Source: Streptomyces sp. Alt3 (lineage in GTDB: Bacteria; Actinomycetota; Actinomycetes; Streptomycetales; Streptomycetaceae). From it: a stretch of 64,000 nucleotides of DNA. A program made the translations under genes and the position numbers. Every line of letters starts with the position of its first letter. Positions within the stretch are counted from its first letter, which is position 1. Positions 49,782 through 57,711 of this stretch are shown here, piece after piece. Location of the stretch: positions 3,472,001-3,536,000 of the forward strand of contig NZ_CP120983.1 in assembly GCF_030719215.1 (NCBI RefSeq), read 5' to 3'. The notes under the pieces were generated by a model. The model ran no database searches. It was not told the DNA's origin and worked only from the letters and a program-made list of their open reading frames with translations.

Positions 49782-49999
49782 ACACGCTGAAAGGAGGTGA
49801 TCCGAAAAGTGCAGTCTTATCGGATTCGTGAGGTGGCTGCGGGCTGACAGCCCGTCGTCGCACACCGTGCACCTCGGCAGGCTGTCTGCCGAAACCCAAG
49901 CAGTCACCGACCCGCAGGCTCGCCGGTAAGTCCGGCCGGCTCCTCCGCAAGGAGGGACCAGAGCCTGCGGGTTCCTGCGTTCTCCGGGCACTCCCCGGA
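49782..49999 (+). ncRNA. Candidate structured RNA carrying a leader-peptide-like ORF
   Basis: Four inverted repeats lie within about 130 nt. GGGCT/AGCCC (49841-49853) has the sORF stop codon in its loop. CGGCAG/CTGCCG is at 49875-49891. An 11-bp stem CCCGCAGGCTC/GAGCCTGCGGG (49911-49921 with 49961-49971) encloses two hairpins: GCCGG/CCGGC (49922-49936), and CCTCC/GGAGG with a GCAA tetraloop (49942-49955). This makes a three-way junction. A further hairpin at about 49,986-49,999 may end the transcript. I recognise no known riboswitch or RNA family. Convergence with the SDR gene means the transcript is either free-standing or a 3' antisense of it. Confidence 0.55.
49809..49847 (+). CDS. 12-codon ORF with a perfect Shine-Dalgarno
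   Basis: GTG at 49809 encodes MQSYRIREVAAG and a TGA. Upstream, GAAAGGAGGTGATCC (49789-49803) is complementary over 15 nt to the 3' tail of 16S rRNA, much longer than any other ribosome-binding site in the window. The peptide resembles the first strand and helix of a MerR-type domain (YRIREVA) and could be a relic or a true leader peptide. The stop codon lies within a hairpin, as expected if ribosome position controls RNA folding. Confidence 0.5.
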   Translation: MQSYRIREVAAG

Positions 50000-50029
50000 T
50001 CCCGTCGGGTCTTCTCCGGGCAGGGAGGC

Positions 50030-50815
50030 TCAGTACTGCTCGGACTGGCCGCCGTCGATCGGGATGACGGTGGCGTTGATGAAGCCGGACTCCTCGGAGA
50101 GCAGGAACGCGACCAGGTTGCCGACCTCCTCGGGCCTGCCGAAGCGCTTCATCGGGTTGACGCTGACGAAGGCCTCGCCGGCCTTCTCCCAGTTGTCCGC
50201 GTCGATCTGCTTGAGCGAGGCCTCGACCATCGGGGTCATGATGGCTCCGGGGGCGATCGCCTTGACCGAGACGCCGAACTGCCCGTACTCCACACCGGAG
50301 TTGCGGGTGAGACCGACGACGCCGTGCTTGGCCGCCGCGTAACCGGACTGGTTGCCCACGCCCCGTATGCCGCCGACGGAAGCCGTGTTCACGACGGAGC
50401 CGGAGCCCTGGCCCTTCATGACCGGGAGCACGTACTTGAGGCCGAGGAACACGCCGCGGAGGTTGATCGAGACGACGCGGTCGAACTCGTCGGAGCCGAA
50501 GTCCTCGGTGAGGTTCTGCTTGCCCTCGATGCCCGCGTTGTTGAAGAAGCCGTCGATGCGTCCGTACGCCTCGACCGTGGCGGAGACGTACCGCCGCGTG
50601 TCCGGCTCGGAGCTGACGTCGGCGGTGATCCGCAGGACCTCGGTGCCGGGGGCGGCCTTCTCCACCGCGGCCGCCGTGTCCGCGAGCCCCTGCTCGCTGA
50701 CGTCGACGAGCGCGAGCCGGGCGCCTTCCGCCGCGACCCGCACGGCCGCCGAACGGCCGAGGCCCGAACCGCCGCCGGTGATGAGGACGACCTTGCCGCT
50801 GAACCGGTCTTCCAT
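50030..50815 (-). CDS. Short-chain dehydrogenase/reductase
   Basis: This 261-residue NAD(P)-dependent oxidoreductase of the classical SDR type has the cofactor motif TGGGSGLG near the N-terminus, NNAG in GFFNNAGIEG, and the active-site Ser in VVNTASVGG. The catalytic YxxxK is YAAAKHG, and GAIMTPM follows. The substrate is unknown. The ATG at 50815 follows GGAGG. It is divergent from a TetR gene with a palindromic operator between them, so it is very probably regulated by that TetR. Confidence 0.92.
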   Translation of the reverse strand: MEDRFSGKVVLITGGGSGLGRSAAVRVAAEGARLALVDVSEQGLADTAAAVEKAAPGTEVLRITADVSSEPDTRRYVSATVEAYGRIDGFFNNAGIEGKQNLTEDFGSDEFDRVVSINLRGVFLGLKYVLPVMKGQGSGSVVNTASVGGIRGVGNQSGYAAAKHGVVGLTRNSGVEYGQFGVSVKAIAPGAIMTPMVEASLKQIDADNWEKAGEAFVSVNPMKRFGRPEEVGNLVAFLLSEESGFINATVIPIDGGQSEQY

Positions 50816-50856
50816 GACTGAACCTCCACGCTGAGATGTGCCGGATGGCACTAGAC

Positions 50857-50876
50857 TAGACAGTACGTACAGTCTA
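50857..50876. promoter_or_regulatory. Operator of the divergent SDR/TetR pair
   Basis: TAGACAGTACGTACAGTCTA is a 20-bp near-perfect palindrome (one mismatched pair) in the 102-bp gap between the divergent genes. Size and position fit a TetR dimer site that controls both promoters. Confidence 0.72.
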
Positions 50877-50917
50877 AATATTCCGCTGTGCCCGTATCGT
50901 GCGGCTCAGGAGGTTCC

Positions 50918-51535
50918 ATGGACGACGAACGCCCCGCAGCACGCCCCCGTCGCGGCCCGCACCGCGACCCGCAAGCTCATGAGGCGGTCCTGACGGCCAC
51001 GCGGGAGCTGGTGGCCGAGCTGGGCTACAAGGGCGTGACGATGGACCGCATCGCCTCACGGGCGGGGGTGGCCCGGATGACGGTCTACCGCTGGTGGCCG
51101 AACAAGGCGGCCGTGATCACCGAGGCGGTCGCCGACCGGCTCGCCCCCGTACCGGCCCCCGACACGGGTGACGTGCGCGAGGACGCGCTGCTCTGGCTGC
51201 GCAACCTGGTGCGGACCCTGACCCTGCTCGGCGACCCCAGTGTGGTGACGGGTGCGCTGACCGAGCGCGGGGAGGCCGGCCGGGCGGATCTGCGGGACCT
51301 CCTGCGCGCCCATGCCGAGCGGGCCGCGCTGCTGCTGCGCAACGGCGTGGCCCGGGGCGGGCTCCCGGAGGGGCTGCCGGTGGACACGATCGTCGACAGC
51401 TGGACCGGTTACGTCGTGTACCGGACGGTGTTCCTGGGCCAGGAGATCACCGAGGCCGACCTCCTCGGCCTCGTACGGCTGCTGCCGGAGCCGGGCGAGG
51501 CGACTCCCGGGGCCTCGGGCGCCGGGACGGGCTGA
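50918..51535 (+). CDS. TetR-family regulator, divergent from the SDR gene
   Basis: This 205-residue repressor has the helix-turn-helix VTMDRIASRAGVARMTVYRWWPNKAAVI at about residues 42-69 and a C-terminal TetR_C-type ligand domain. The ATG at 50918 follows GGAGG closely. The palindrome in the intergenic gap is its likely operator. It probably represses itself and the SDR gene until a ligand, perhaps the SDR substrate, binds. Confidence 0.92.
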   Translation: MDDERPAARPRRGPHRDPQAHEAVLTATRELVAELGYKGVTMDRIASRAGVARMTVYRWWPNKAAVITEAVADRLAPVPAPDTGDVREDALLWLRNLVRTLTLLGDPSVVTGALTERGEAGRADLRDLLRAHAERAALLLRNGVARGGLPEGLPVDTIVDSWTGYVVYRTVFLGQEITEADLLGLVRLLPEPGEATPGASGAGTG

Positions 51536-51550
51536 AGGCCCACGGGGCCC

Positions 51551-52267
51551 TCAGGGGCAGAGGCGCTCCACGTGCCAGCCCGACTCCGGGCTCTCCCGCA
51601 CGTACCGCAGCCGGTCGTGCAGCCGGTTCTCGTGCCCCTGCCAGAACTCGATCGCGTCCGGCACGACCCGGAAGCCGCCCCACTGCGGGGGCGCCGGGAC
51701 CTTCTCGCCCTCGGGGTAACGGGCCGCGAGCTCCTCGTAACGGTCCACCAGCTCCTGCCGGGAGCCGATCACGGCCGACTGGTCGCTCGCCCACGCACCC
51801 AGCTGGGAGCCGTGCGGACGGGTGCGGAAGTACGCCACCGTCTCCTCCCGGCCGACGCGGACGGCCCTGCCGGTGACGATGACCTGGCGGGCGAGCGGGT
51901 GCCAGGGGAAGAGCAGCGAGACGTAGGGGTTCGCCGTCAGTTCCCGGCCCTTGCGGGAGCCGTAGTTGGTGAAGAAGACGAAGCCGCGCGCGTCGTAGTG
52001 CTTCAGCAGCACCGTCCGGGAGGACGGCCGGCCCCTGGAGTCGGCCGTGGAGACAACCATCGCGTTGGGCTCGTGCAGCGCCCCGCCCCCGGCGACCTGG
52101 CGGAACCAGTGGGCGAACTGCTCCATGGGGTCCGCCGCGAGATCCTTCTCGGTGAAGTCCTCGGAGCGGTACTGCTCGCGCATCACGGCCGGATCGGTGG
52201 TGCAATCGGATGACGGGACGCGGGAGGAGGCGGAATCTGAGGACGGAGTGGCATCTGCTGTGGGCAC
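51551..52267 (-). CDS. pdxH: Pyridoxamine 5'-phosphate oxidase
   Basis: This 238-residue FMN enzyme oxidises pyridoxine/pyridoxamine 5'-phosphate to pyridoxal 5'-phosphate in the B6 salvage path. Canonical PdxH pieces are [74 protein letters not shown], and the C-terminal [19 protein letters not shown]. The Ser-rich first 25 residues are not conserved. The GTG at 52267 is the likely start. It is divergent from citrate synthase. Confidence 0.95.
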   Translation of the reverse strand: MPTADATPSSDSASSRVPSSDCTTDPAVMREQYRSEDFTEKDLAADPMEQFAHWFRQVAGGGALHEPNAMVVSTADSRGRPSSRTVLLKHYDARGFVFFTNYGSRKGRELTANPYVSLLFPWHPLARQVIVTGRAVRVGREETVAYFRTRPHGSQLGAWASDQSAVIGSRQELVDRYEELAARYPEGEKVPAPPQWGGFRVVPDAIEFWQGHENRLHDRLRYVRESPESGWHVERLCP

Positions 52268-52440
52268 GGGGCCATCCTGCCGCAGCGGGCCGGTTTCCCC
52301 ACGGGGAGGGCCACGATCGCCGGTCCGCGAGCCGCGGGGCTGTGCCGGACGTCACCCTTCCCCGTGCCGTGGTAACCCGCCAGTATCGTGCACAGGCCTT
52401 CGTGGCCTGCACACAGCCGCCGAGTCGAGGGAGCCGCCCG

Positions 52441-53550
52441 ATGTCCGACTTCGTACCCGGACTTGAAGGAGTCGTCGCGTTCGAGACGGAGATCGCCGAA
52501 CCCGACAAGGAAGGCGGCTCGCTGCGCTACCGCGGCGTCGACATCGAGGACCTCGTCGGCCATGTGTCGTTCGGCAACGTCTGGGGCCTGCTGGTGGACG
52601 GGGCGTTCAACCCCGGTCTGCCGCCCGCCGAGCCGTTCCCGATCCCCGTGCACTCCGGTGACATCCGGGTCGACGTGCAGTCCGCACTCGCCATGCTCGC
52701 ACCGGTGTGGGGCCTGAAACCCCTGCTCGACATCGACGAGGAGACCGCGCGCAACGACCTGGCGCGGGCCGCCGTGATGGCTCTGTCGTACGTGGCCCAG
52801 TCGGCCCGCGGCCAGGGGCTGCCGATGGTCCCGCAGAGCGAGATCGACAAGGCGGAGTCCGTGGTCGAGCGGTTCATGATCCGCTGGCGCGGCGAGCCGG
52901 ACCCGAAGCACGTCAAGGCCGTCGACGCCTACTGGACGTCGGCCGCCGAGCACGGGATGAACGCCTCGACGTTCACCGCCCGGGTCATCGCGTCCACCGG
53001 TGCGGACGTGTCGGCGGCGCTGTCCGGGGCGGTGGGCGCCATGTCGGGCCCCCTCCACGGCGGGGCCCCGTCCCGGGTCCTCGGCATGATCGAGGAGATC
53101 GAGCGGACGGGCGACGCCACGGCGTACGTGAAGCAGGCCCTGGACAAGGGTGAGCGCCTGATGGGCTTCGGCCACCGCGTCTACCGCGCCGAGGACCCCC
53201 GCGCCCGCGTCCTGCGGCGCACGGCCCGTGAGCTGGCCGCCCCGCGCTTCGAGGTGGCGGAGGCCCTGGAGAAGGCGGCCCTGGAGGAGCTCCACGCCCG
53301 CCGCCCGGACCGTGTCCTGGCGACGAACGTGGAGTTCTGGGCAGCGATCGTCCTGGACTTCGCCGAGGTCCCGGCGCACATGTTCACGTCGATGTTCAGC
53401 TGTGCCCGCACCGCGGGCTGGTCGGCGCACATCCTGGAGCAGAAGCGGACGGGCCGGCTGGTGCGCCCGTCGGCGACCTACGTCGGCCCCGGCACGCGCG
53501 ACCCCCGCTCGATCCCGGGCTACGACCAGCTGGCGGATCTGGGGAACTGA
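52441..53550 (+). CDS. Citrate synthase 2 (CitA-like)
   Basis: This 369-residue protein of the citrate/2-methylcitrate synthase family condenses acetyl-CoA and oxaloacetate in the usual members. The active-site His residues are in SGPLHGGAP and GFGHRVYRAEDPR. The catalytic Asp segment (NVDFYSG in classical enzymes) reads NVEFWAAIVLD here, with Glu in its place. I recall the same in mycobacterial citrate synthase 2, so it is a subfamily feature. The ATG at 52441 follows GAGGGAG. Confidence 0.88.
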   Translation: MSDFVPGLEGVVAFETEIAEPDKEGGSLRYRGVDIEDLVGHVSFGNVWGLLVDGAFNPGLPPAEPFPIPVHSGDIRVDVQSALAMLAPVWGLKPLLDIDEETARNDLARAAVMALSYVAQSARGQGLPMVPQSEIDKAESVVERFMIRWRGEPDPKHVKAVDAYWTSAAEHGMNASTFTARVIASTGADVSAALSGAVGAMSGPLHGGAPSRVLGMIEEIERTGDATAYVKQALDKGERLMGFGHRVYRAEDPRARVLRRTARELAAPRFEVAEALEKAALEELHARRPDRVLATNVEFWAAIVLDFAEVPAHMFTSMFSCARTAGWSAHILEQKRTGRLVRPSATYVGPGTRDPRSIPGYDQLADLGN

Positions 53551-53555
53551 CGGGG

Positions 53556-53603
53556 CGGGCGGGCAACGGCGGAAGCGTCCAGCTTCCGTCGGCGCCCGCC
53601 CGT
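53556..53603. terminator. Convergent terminator after citrate synthase
   Basis: An outer stem GGGCGGGC / GCCCGCCC encloses an inner hairpin GGCGGAAGC / GCTTCCGTC. It begins about 5 bp after the citrate synthase stop, and the convergent small gene ends 85 bp further on. Confidence 0.7.
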
Positions 53604-53687
53604 TCGTGCAGCCGTTGCCGTGGCCCGGTCCCGGCGCCCGCCCGTCCGATGCTCCTCCGGACGGGCGGGCGACGCGGATCGGGGTTC

Positions 53688-54020
53688 TCAGCCCGCCAGC
53701 AGCGCCTTCGCGGCCGTGATCACCGGCAGGCCGATCTCGCCGACCAGCGCCGCGATGCCGGAGATGCGCTGCACCAGGCCGCGCCGGCCCTCCGGGGACG
53801 TCTCCTCCGCGATCGAGTCGGCCGCCGCGTCCACCTCCGCCCTGTCGCTCTCGTCCAGGTGCGGGCGCAGTTTCTCGATCTCCCGCAGCAGGGCCTCCAC
53901 CGCGGGCCCCCCTGCGGTCGCGCCGACGGTCTTGCCACCGGCCACGATGTCACCGCCGCCGGTGTGCTCGGCCTTGCCGATGCTGCCCGAGCCGTACTGC
54001 TCGATGTGGTCGCCGCTCAT
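53688..54020 (-). CDS. Small protein with Gly/Ser/Gln motif and helical C-terminal domain
   Basis: This 110-residue protein of unknown function begins MSGDHIEQYGSGSIGKAEHTGGG. That motif nearly repeats the C-terminus of the preceding protein (QQYGSGSVGKAQHSGSGSI). The rest is a predicted helical domain (ALLREIEKLRPHLDESDRAEVDAAADSI), followed by a hydrophobic end (ALVGEIGLPVITAAKALLAG). Its ATG overlaps the previous stop (ATGA), so the two are co-translated. The shared motif resembles paired amyloid-type signalling motifs; this is inference. Confidence 0.7.
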   Translation of the reverse strand: MSGDHIEQYGSGSIGKAEHTGGGDIVAGGKTVGATAGGPAVEALLREIEKLRPHLDESDRAEVDAAADSIAEETSPEGRRGLVQRISGIAALVGEIGLPVITAAKALLAG

Positions 54021-54517
54021 GATCCCCCGATGCTCCCGCTGCCGCTGTGCTGAGCCTTGCCGACGCTGCCTGATCCGTACTGCTGGATGAAGTCGCCCTG
54101 CACAGCGTGTGCCACGTTGATGATCGTCTGCGCGACGTCGGGGTTGCCGATCGCCTTGGTGATCTCGTGGACGAGCTGCTGGATCTCCGGCTGCCGCGTG
54201 GACCAGATGGCTTCACGCTGGGTGCCGGAGGTGTTGAGGACCAGGCCGTACACCGGCGGCCTCTGCAGAGCGGAGACCAACTTCCATATCAGGAAGGCTT
54301 CGACGGCGAGAAAGATGATCGTCCCCACCGTGTCGAACACGGCGGCGATGATGCCGCCGAGAATGAGCCAGCCGATGGTTCGAAGGATGAACGTCTTCCA
54401 CACGGCGCTCTTGTCGACGGTCAGCTCGCGCTGACCGACGTGGGATATGTTGCGCAGCGGATACGCTTCGCCGCCCACCCACAACACACCTTCGTTGATT
54501 GTTACTTGGGCCGCCAC
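54017..54517 (-). CDS. DUF6232-type membrane protein with C-terminal Gly/Ser/Gln motif
   Basis: This 166-residue protein starts VTINEGVLWVGGEAYPLRNISHVGQRELTVDKS, the opening of the DUF6232 family. Two adjacent membrane helices follow (ILRTIGWLILGGIIAAVFDTV and TIIFLAVEAFLIWKLV), then a soluble part with VLNTSGTQREAIWSTRQPEIQQLVHEITKAI. It ends in QQYGSGSVGKAQHSGSGSIG, the motif repeated at the start of the next protein. The function is unknown. The position of the motif suggests that the two products interact. Confidence 0.75.
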   Translation of the reverse strand: MAAQVTINEGVLWVGGEAYPLRNISHVGQRELTVDKSAVWKTFILRTIGWLILGGIIAAVFDTVGTIIFLAVEAFLIWKLVSALQRPPVYGLVLNTSGTQREAIWSTRQPEIQQLVHEITKAIGNPDVAQTIINVAHAVQGDFIQQYGSGSVGKAQHSGSGSIGGS

Positions 54518-54762
54518 AGGACCCTCCTGTCCCCTACCGGACGCTGAGAGGGGGAGCGTAGCGAAGGGGCGGTACGAATGCGACGGAAATCAGCCCTTCC
54601 GCTTTTCGTACATTTGTCGGGGCGCGCGTTCGCGGCGGAGGTCAGCCCCCAGGTCACGCGTCGTGTGCGGCCCCGTCCCCGGACACCCGGGTCCGGCGCA
54701 CGATGCCGGTGCGCACCGAGTGCGGCGTATCCGGCCTCCCGCAAGCCCTCCTGCGGCCGGGG

Positions 54763-55341
54763 TCAGCCCAGCGCCTCGTCCAGCAGGGCCGCCCACTGCG
54801 CGACCACCCTCTCCCGCCGTGCCCTGTCGTCCGTCAGGACGTTGGCCAGACCCAGGCCGCGGGCCATGTCGAGCAGGCCCTGGACCGTCTCGCGGACGCC
54901 GGGGCGGGTCTCGTCGGCGCGGAGGAGTTCCACGGCGATCCGGTGGGTCTCCCGGCCGACGCGGGCCTCCAGTTCGGTGACGCGGGGCCTCAGCTGGGCT
55001 TCATTCGAGGCGGCGACCCAGAGCTGGAGGGCAGCGCGGAAGAGCGGCCCCGTGTAGAGGTCGACCAGGGCAGCGATCACCGCCGTGCGGCCCTGGACGG
55101 GCAGGGCGCGCAGGGCGGCGGAGCGCTCCTCGGCGACGTACTCGACGGCGCCGGTGAACAGGTCCTCGCGGGTCGGGAAGTGGTGCTGGGCGGCTCCCCG
55201 CGAGACCCCGGCGTGCTCGGCGACGACGGTGACCGTGGAGCCCGCCCAGCCGTGTTCGGCCAGGCAGGCCACCGCCGACGCCAGGAGCCGCTGCCGGGTG
55301 GCGCGGCTCCTGTCCTGCTTCGGGGGCGTCACAGCACCCAT
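54763..55341 (-). CDS. TetR-family regulator of the catabolic operon
   Basis: This 192-residue repressor has the helix-turn-helix VTVVAEHAGVSRGAAQHHFPTREDLF at about residues 37-62. Its start overlaps the end of the enoyl-CoA hydratase gene by 13 bp, so it is the last gene of the operon and likely controls it. The related regulators of fatty-acid, leucine or terpene degradation sense acyl-CoAs. Confidence 0.9.
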   Translation of the reverse strand: MGAVTPPKQDRSRATRQRLLASAVACLAEHGWAGSTVTVVAEHAGVSRGAAQHHFPTREDLFTGAVEYVAEERSAALRALPVQGRTAVIAALVDLYTGPLFRAALQLWVAASNEAQLRPRVTELEARVGRETHRIAVELLRADETRPGVRETVQGLLDMARGLGLANVLTDDRARRERVVAQWAALLDEALG

Positions 55342-56069
55342 GCGGGATCCCGTCGTTCCAGGAAGGCCGTCATCCCCTCCCGTGCGTCGTCGGAGGCGAA
55401 GAGCGCCGCCGAGCGGGCGATGAGGTCTTCTGCGTACTGGTCGAAACTCTCCAGCACACTAGCCGTGACCAGCTCCTTCGAAGCCGCCAGCCCCTGCGGT
55501 GACGCCCTGCGCAGTCCGTCCAGTACCGGTACGAGCGCCTTGTCCACGTCTTCGGGACCGGCGGCCAGCGTGATGAGGCCGATGCGGGCCGCCTCCTCCG
55601 CGTCGAAGCGTTCCCCGGTGAGGTAGTAGCGGGCGGCGGCGCGCGGGTCGAGCCGGGGCAGCAGGGGCAGGGAGATGACGGCGGGGGCGAGGCCCAGCCG
55701 GGACTCGGTGAGGGCGAAGGTGGCGTCGGGACCCGCCGCCGAGATGTCGCACGCTCCGAGGAGCCCGAGCCCGCCGGCCCGGACGTGGCCGGTGACACGG
55801 GCGAGGACGGGTTTGGGCAGGGCGACGATCGCCCGCATCAGGCCGACGAAGGCTGCCGGTTCGGGTGGTGCGGTCAGGTCGGCGCCCGCGCAGAACGTGT
55901 TGCCGGTGTGGGTGAGGACGACCGCGCGCACCGAGTCGTCGCCCGCGCAGCCGGCCAGCGCCTCGGTCAGCTCACCGACCAGCGCCGCGGAGAGTGCGTT
56001 GCGGTTCGACGGGGAGTCGAGGGTGAGGGTGGTGATGCCCCGGTCGTGGGACGGGGGTGCCAGGGTCAT
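55329..56069 (-). CDS. Enoyl-CoA hydratase/isomerase family protein
   Basis: This 246-residue crotonase-fold protein has oxyanion-hole segments FCAGADLTAP and GHVRAGGLGLLGACDI. ESRLGLAPAVISLPLL gives one of the two usual catalytic Glu. The other Glu, normally in the GGGxEL stretch, is absent (AGGLGLL), so it may be a variant hydratase or another crotonase activity. The stop overlaps the TetR gene, and the start overlaps the ligase stop by 4 bp. It probably hydrates the unsaturated product of the carboxylase or dehydrogenase steps. Confidence 0.9.
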   Translation of the reverse strand: MTLAPPSHDRGITTLTLDSPSNRNALSAALVGELTEALAGCAGDDSVRAVVLTHTGNTFCAGADLTAPPEPAAFVGLMRAIVALPKPVLARVTGHVRAGGLGLLGACDISAAGPDATFALTESRLGLAPAVISLPLLPRLDPRAAARYYLTGERFDAEEAARIGLITLAAGPEDVDKALVPVLDGLRRASPQGLAASKELVTASVLESFDQYAEDLIARSAALFASDDAREGMTAFLERRDPAWVL

Positions 56070-57643
56070 CGCTGCTTCTCCCGGTCGCGCAGCTCGCGCC
56101 GCAGGATCTTGCCGGACACCGCACGGGGCACGGCCTCGATGAACTCGGCCTGTCTGACCTTCTTGTACGGCGAGACGCGCTCGGCGACGTACGTCAGGAC
56201 GTCCTCCTCGGTGAGGTCATCCGCGTCGGGCCGGCGGACCACGTACGCCTTCGGGACCTCGTTGCCGTCGGCGTCGTAGACCCCGATGACGGCGGCGTCG
56301 GCGATCCGGGCGTGGGTGAGGAGGAGCGCCTCCAGGTCGGCGGGGGCTACCTGGTAGCCCTTGTACTTGATGAGTTCCTTGACCCGGTCGACGACGTACA
56401 GCCAGCCGTCCGCGTCGACCCGGCCGACGTCACCGGTGTGCAGCCAGCCGTCGGGGTCGATCATGTCGGCGGTGGCGTCGGGCCGGCCGAGGTAGCCCTT
56501 CATCACCTGGGGGCCCCGGATGAGGATCTCGCCGGCGGTGCCCGGGCCGACGTCGATGCCGGGGTCGGTGAGCGAGACGATCCGCATCTCGGTGCCGGGC
56601 AGCAGCTTCCCGACCGCGCCCGGCGGCGGGTTCTCGGCGTCGAGGGGCACCACGTGGGTGCCGGGCGAGAGCTCCGTCATGCCGTACGCCTGACGCACGG
56701 CGGGCACACCGAGCCGGGTGGAGCAGGCGGCGGCGAGTCCGGCGTCCAGGGGTGCGGCGGCGCTGACGATGTACTCCAGCGACGAGAGGTCGTACTCGCC
56801 GACGATCGGGTGCTTCGCGAGGGCCAGGACGATGGGCGGGGCGACGTACAGACCGGTGATGCGGTGGGTCTGGATCGTCTCCAGGAACTGGGCGAGGTCG
56901 AAGCGGGGCAGGACGACGACCGTGGCGCCGTAGCGCAGCGGACCGTTCATCAGGGCGGTGAGCCCGTAGATGTGGAAGAAGGGCAGCACGGCCAGGATGC
57001 GGTCGCGCTCGCCGAGGGGGACGAAGGGCCTCAGCTGCTCCAAATTGGTGGCGATGGAGCGGTGGGTGAGCATGACGCCCTTGGGGGTGCCGGTGGTCCC
57101 GGAGGAGTACGGGAGTACGGCGACGTCCTCGGCCGGGTCGAAGGCGATGTCGGGCTCGGGTGCGGTGGAGCCCAGCATGTCGAGCACGGACGTGTGGCCC
57201 TCGGCCTGGTCGCAGACGTAGATCTCCTCGACGCCGCCGGCGAGTTCGGCGGCGCGGCGGGCGACGTCGAGCAGAGGGGACACGGTGACGATCCAGCGGG
57301 CGGCGGAGTCCCCGAGCTGTTTGGCGAACTCCTCCGGGGTGGCCAGCGGGTGGATGGTGGTGACGGTGGCACCGGCCCGGGTCGCCCCGTAGAAGACGGC
57401 CGGGTAGGCGATCGTGTTGGGGCTGTGCAGGGCGAGCACGTCGCCCTTGCGCAGTCCGGCCGCGGCCAGATACGCGGCGATGCGCCGGTGGAAGGTGTCG
57501 AGCTGGGCGTACGTCACGCTCATCCCGTTGGTGCCGTCGATCAGGGCGGGCGTGTCACCGAAGTCCGCGGCGTTCCCGAGGACGGCTTCGTGGATGGGTC
57601 TTTCGAGGGGCTGGACGTCTGCGTACTCGCTGTGGAACACCAT
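56066..57643 (-). CDS. Acyl-CoA synthetase, 4-coumarate-CoA ligase family
   Basis: This 525-residue adenylate-forming enzyme has the P-loop YSSGTTGTPKGVMLTH, YGMTELSPGTH, WLHTGDVGRVDADGWLYVVDR, and YKGYQVAPADLEALLL. The catalytic Lys near the C-terminus is in PRAVSGKILRREL. It activates a carboxylic acid, presumably the substrate that the acyl-CoA dehydrogenase and carboxylase then process. 'Coumarate' is a family name, not a predicted substrate. It overlaps the hydratase gene and lies 68 bp after the dehydrogenase gene. Confidence 0.92.
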   Translation of the reverse strand: MVFHSEYADVQPLERPIHEAVLGNAADFGDTPALIDGTNGMSVTYAQLDTFHRRIAAYLAAAGLRKGDVLALHSPNTIAYPAVFYGATRAGATVTTIHPLATPEEFAKQLGDSAARWIVTVSPLLDVARRAAELAGGVEEIYVCDQAEGHTSVLDMLGSTAPEPDIAFDPAEDVAVLPYSSGTTGTPKGVMLTHRSIATNLEQLRPFVPLGERDRILAVLPFFHIYGLTALMNGPLRYGATVVVLPRFDLAQFLETIQTHRITGLYVAPPIVLALAKHPIVGEYDLSSLEYIVSAAAPLDAGLAAACSTRLGVPAVRQAYGMTELSPGTHVVPLDAENPPPGAVGKLLPGTEMRIVSLTDPGIDVGPGTAGEILIRGPQVMKGYLGRPDATADMIDPDGWLHTGDVGRVDADGWLYVVDRVKELIKYKGYQVAPADLEALLLTHARIADAAVIGVYDADGNEVPKAYVVRRPDADDLTEEDVLTYVAERVSPYKKVRQAEFIEAVPRAVSGKILRRELRDREKQR

Positions 57644-57711
57644 GGCGGTCCCCTTCGACGCGGGTGGAGAGCCGGAATCGCCCCTGCGGGGGCGTGACGT
57701 GGCCGAAGACG

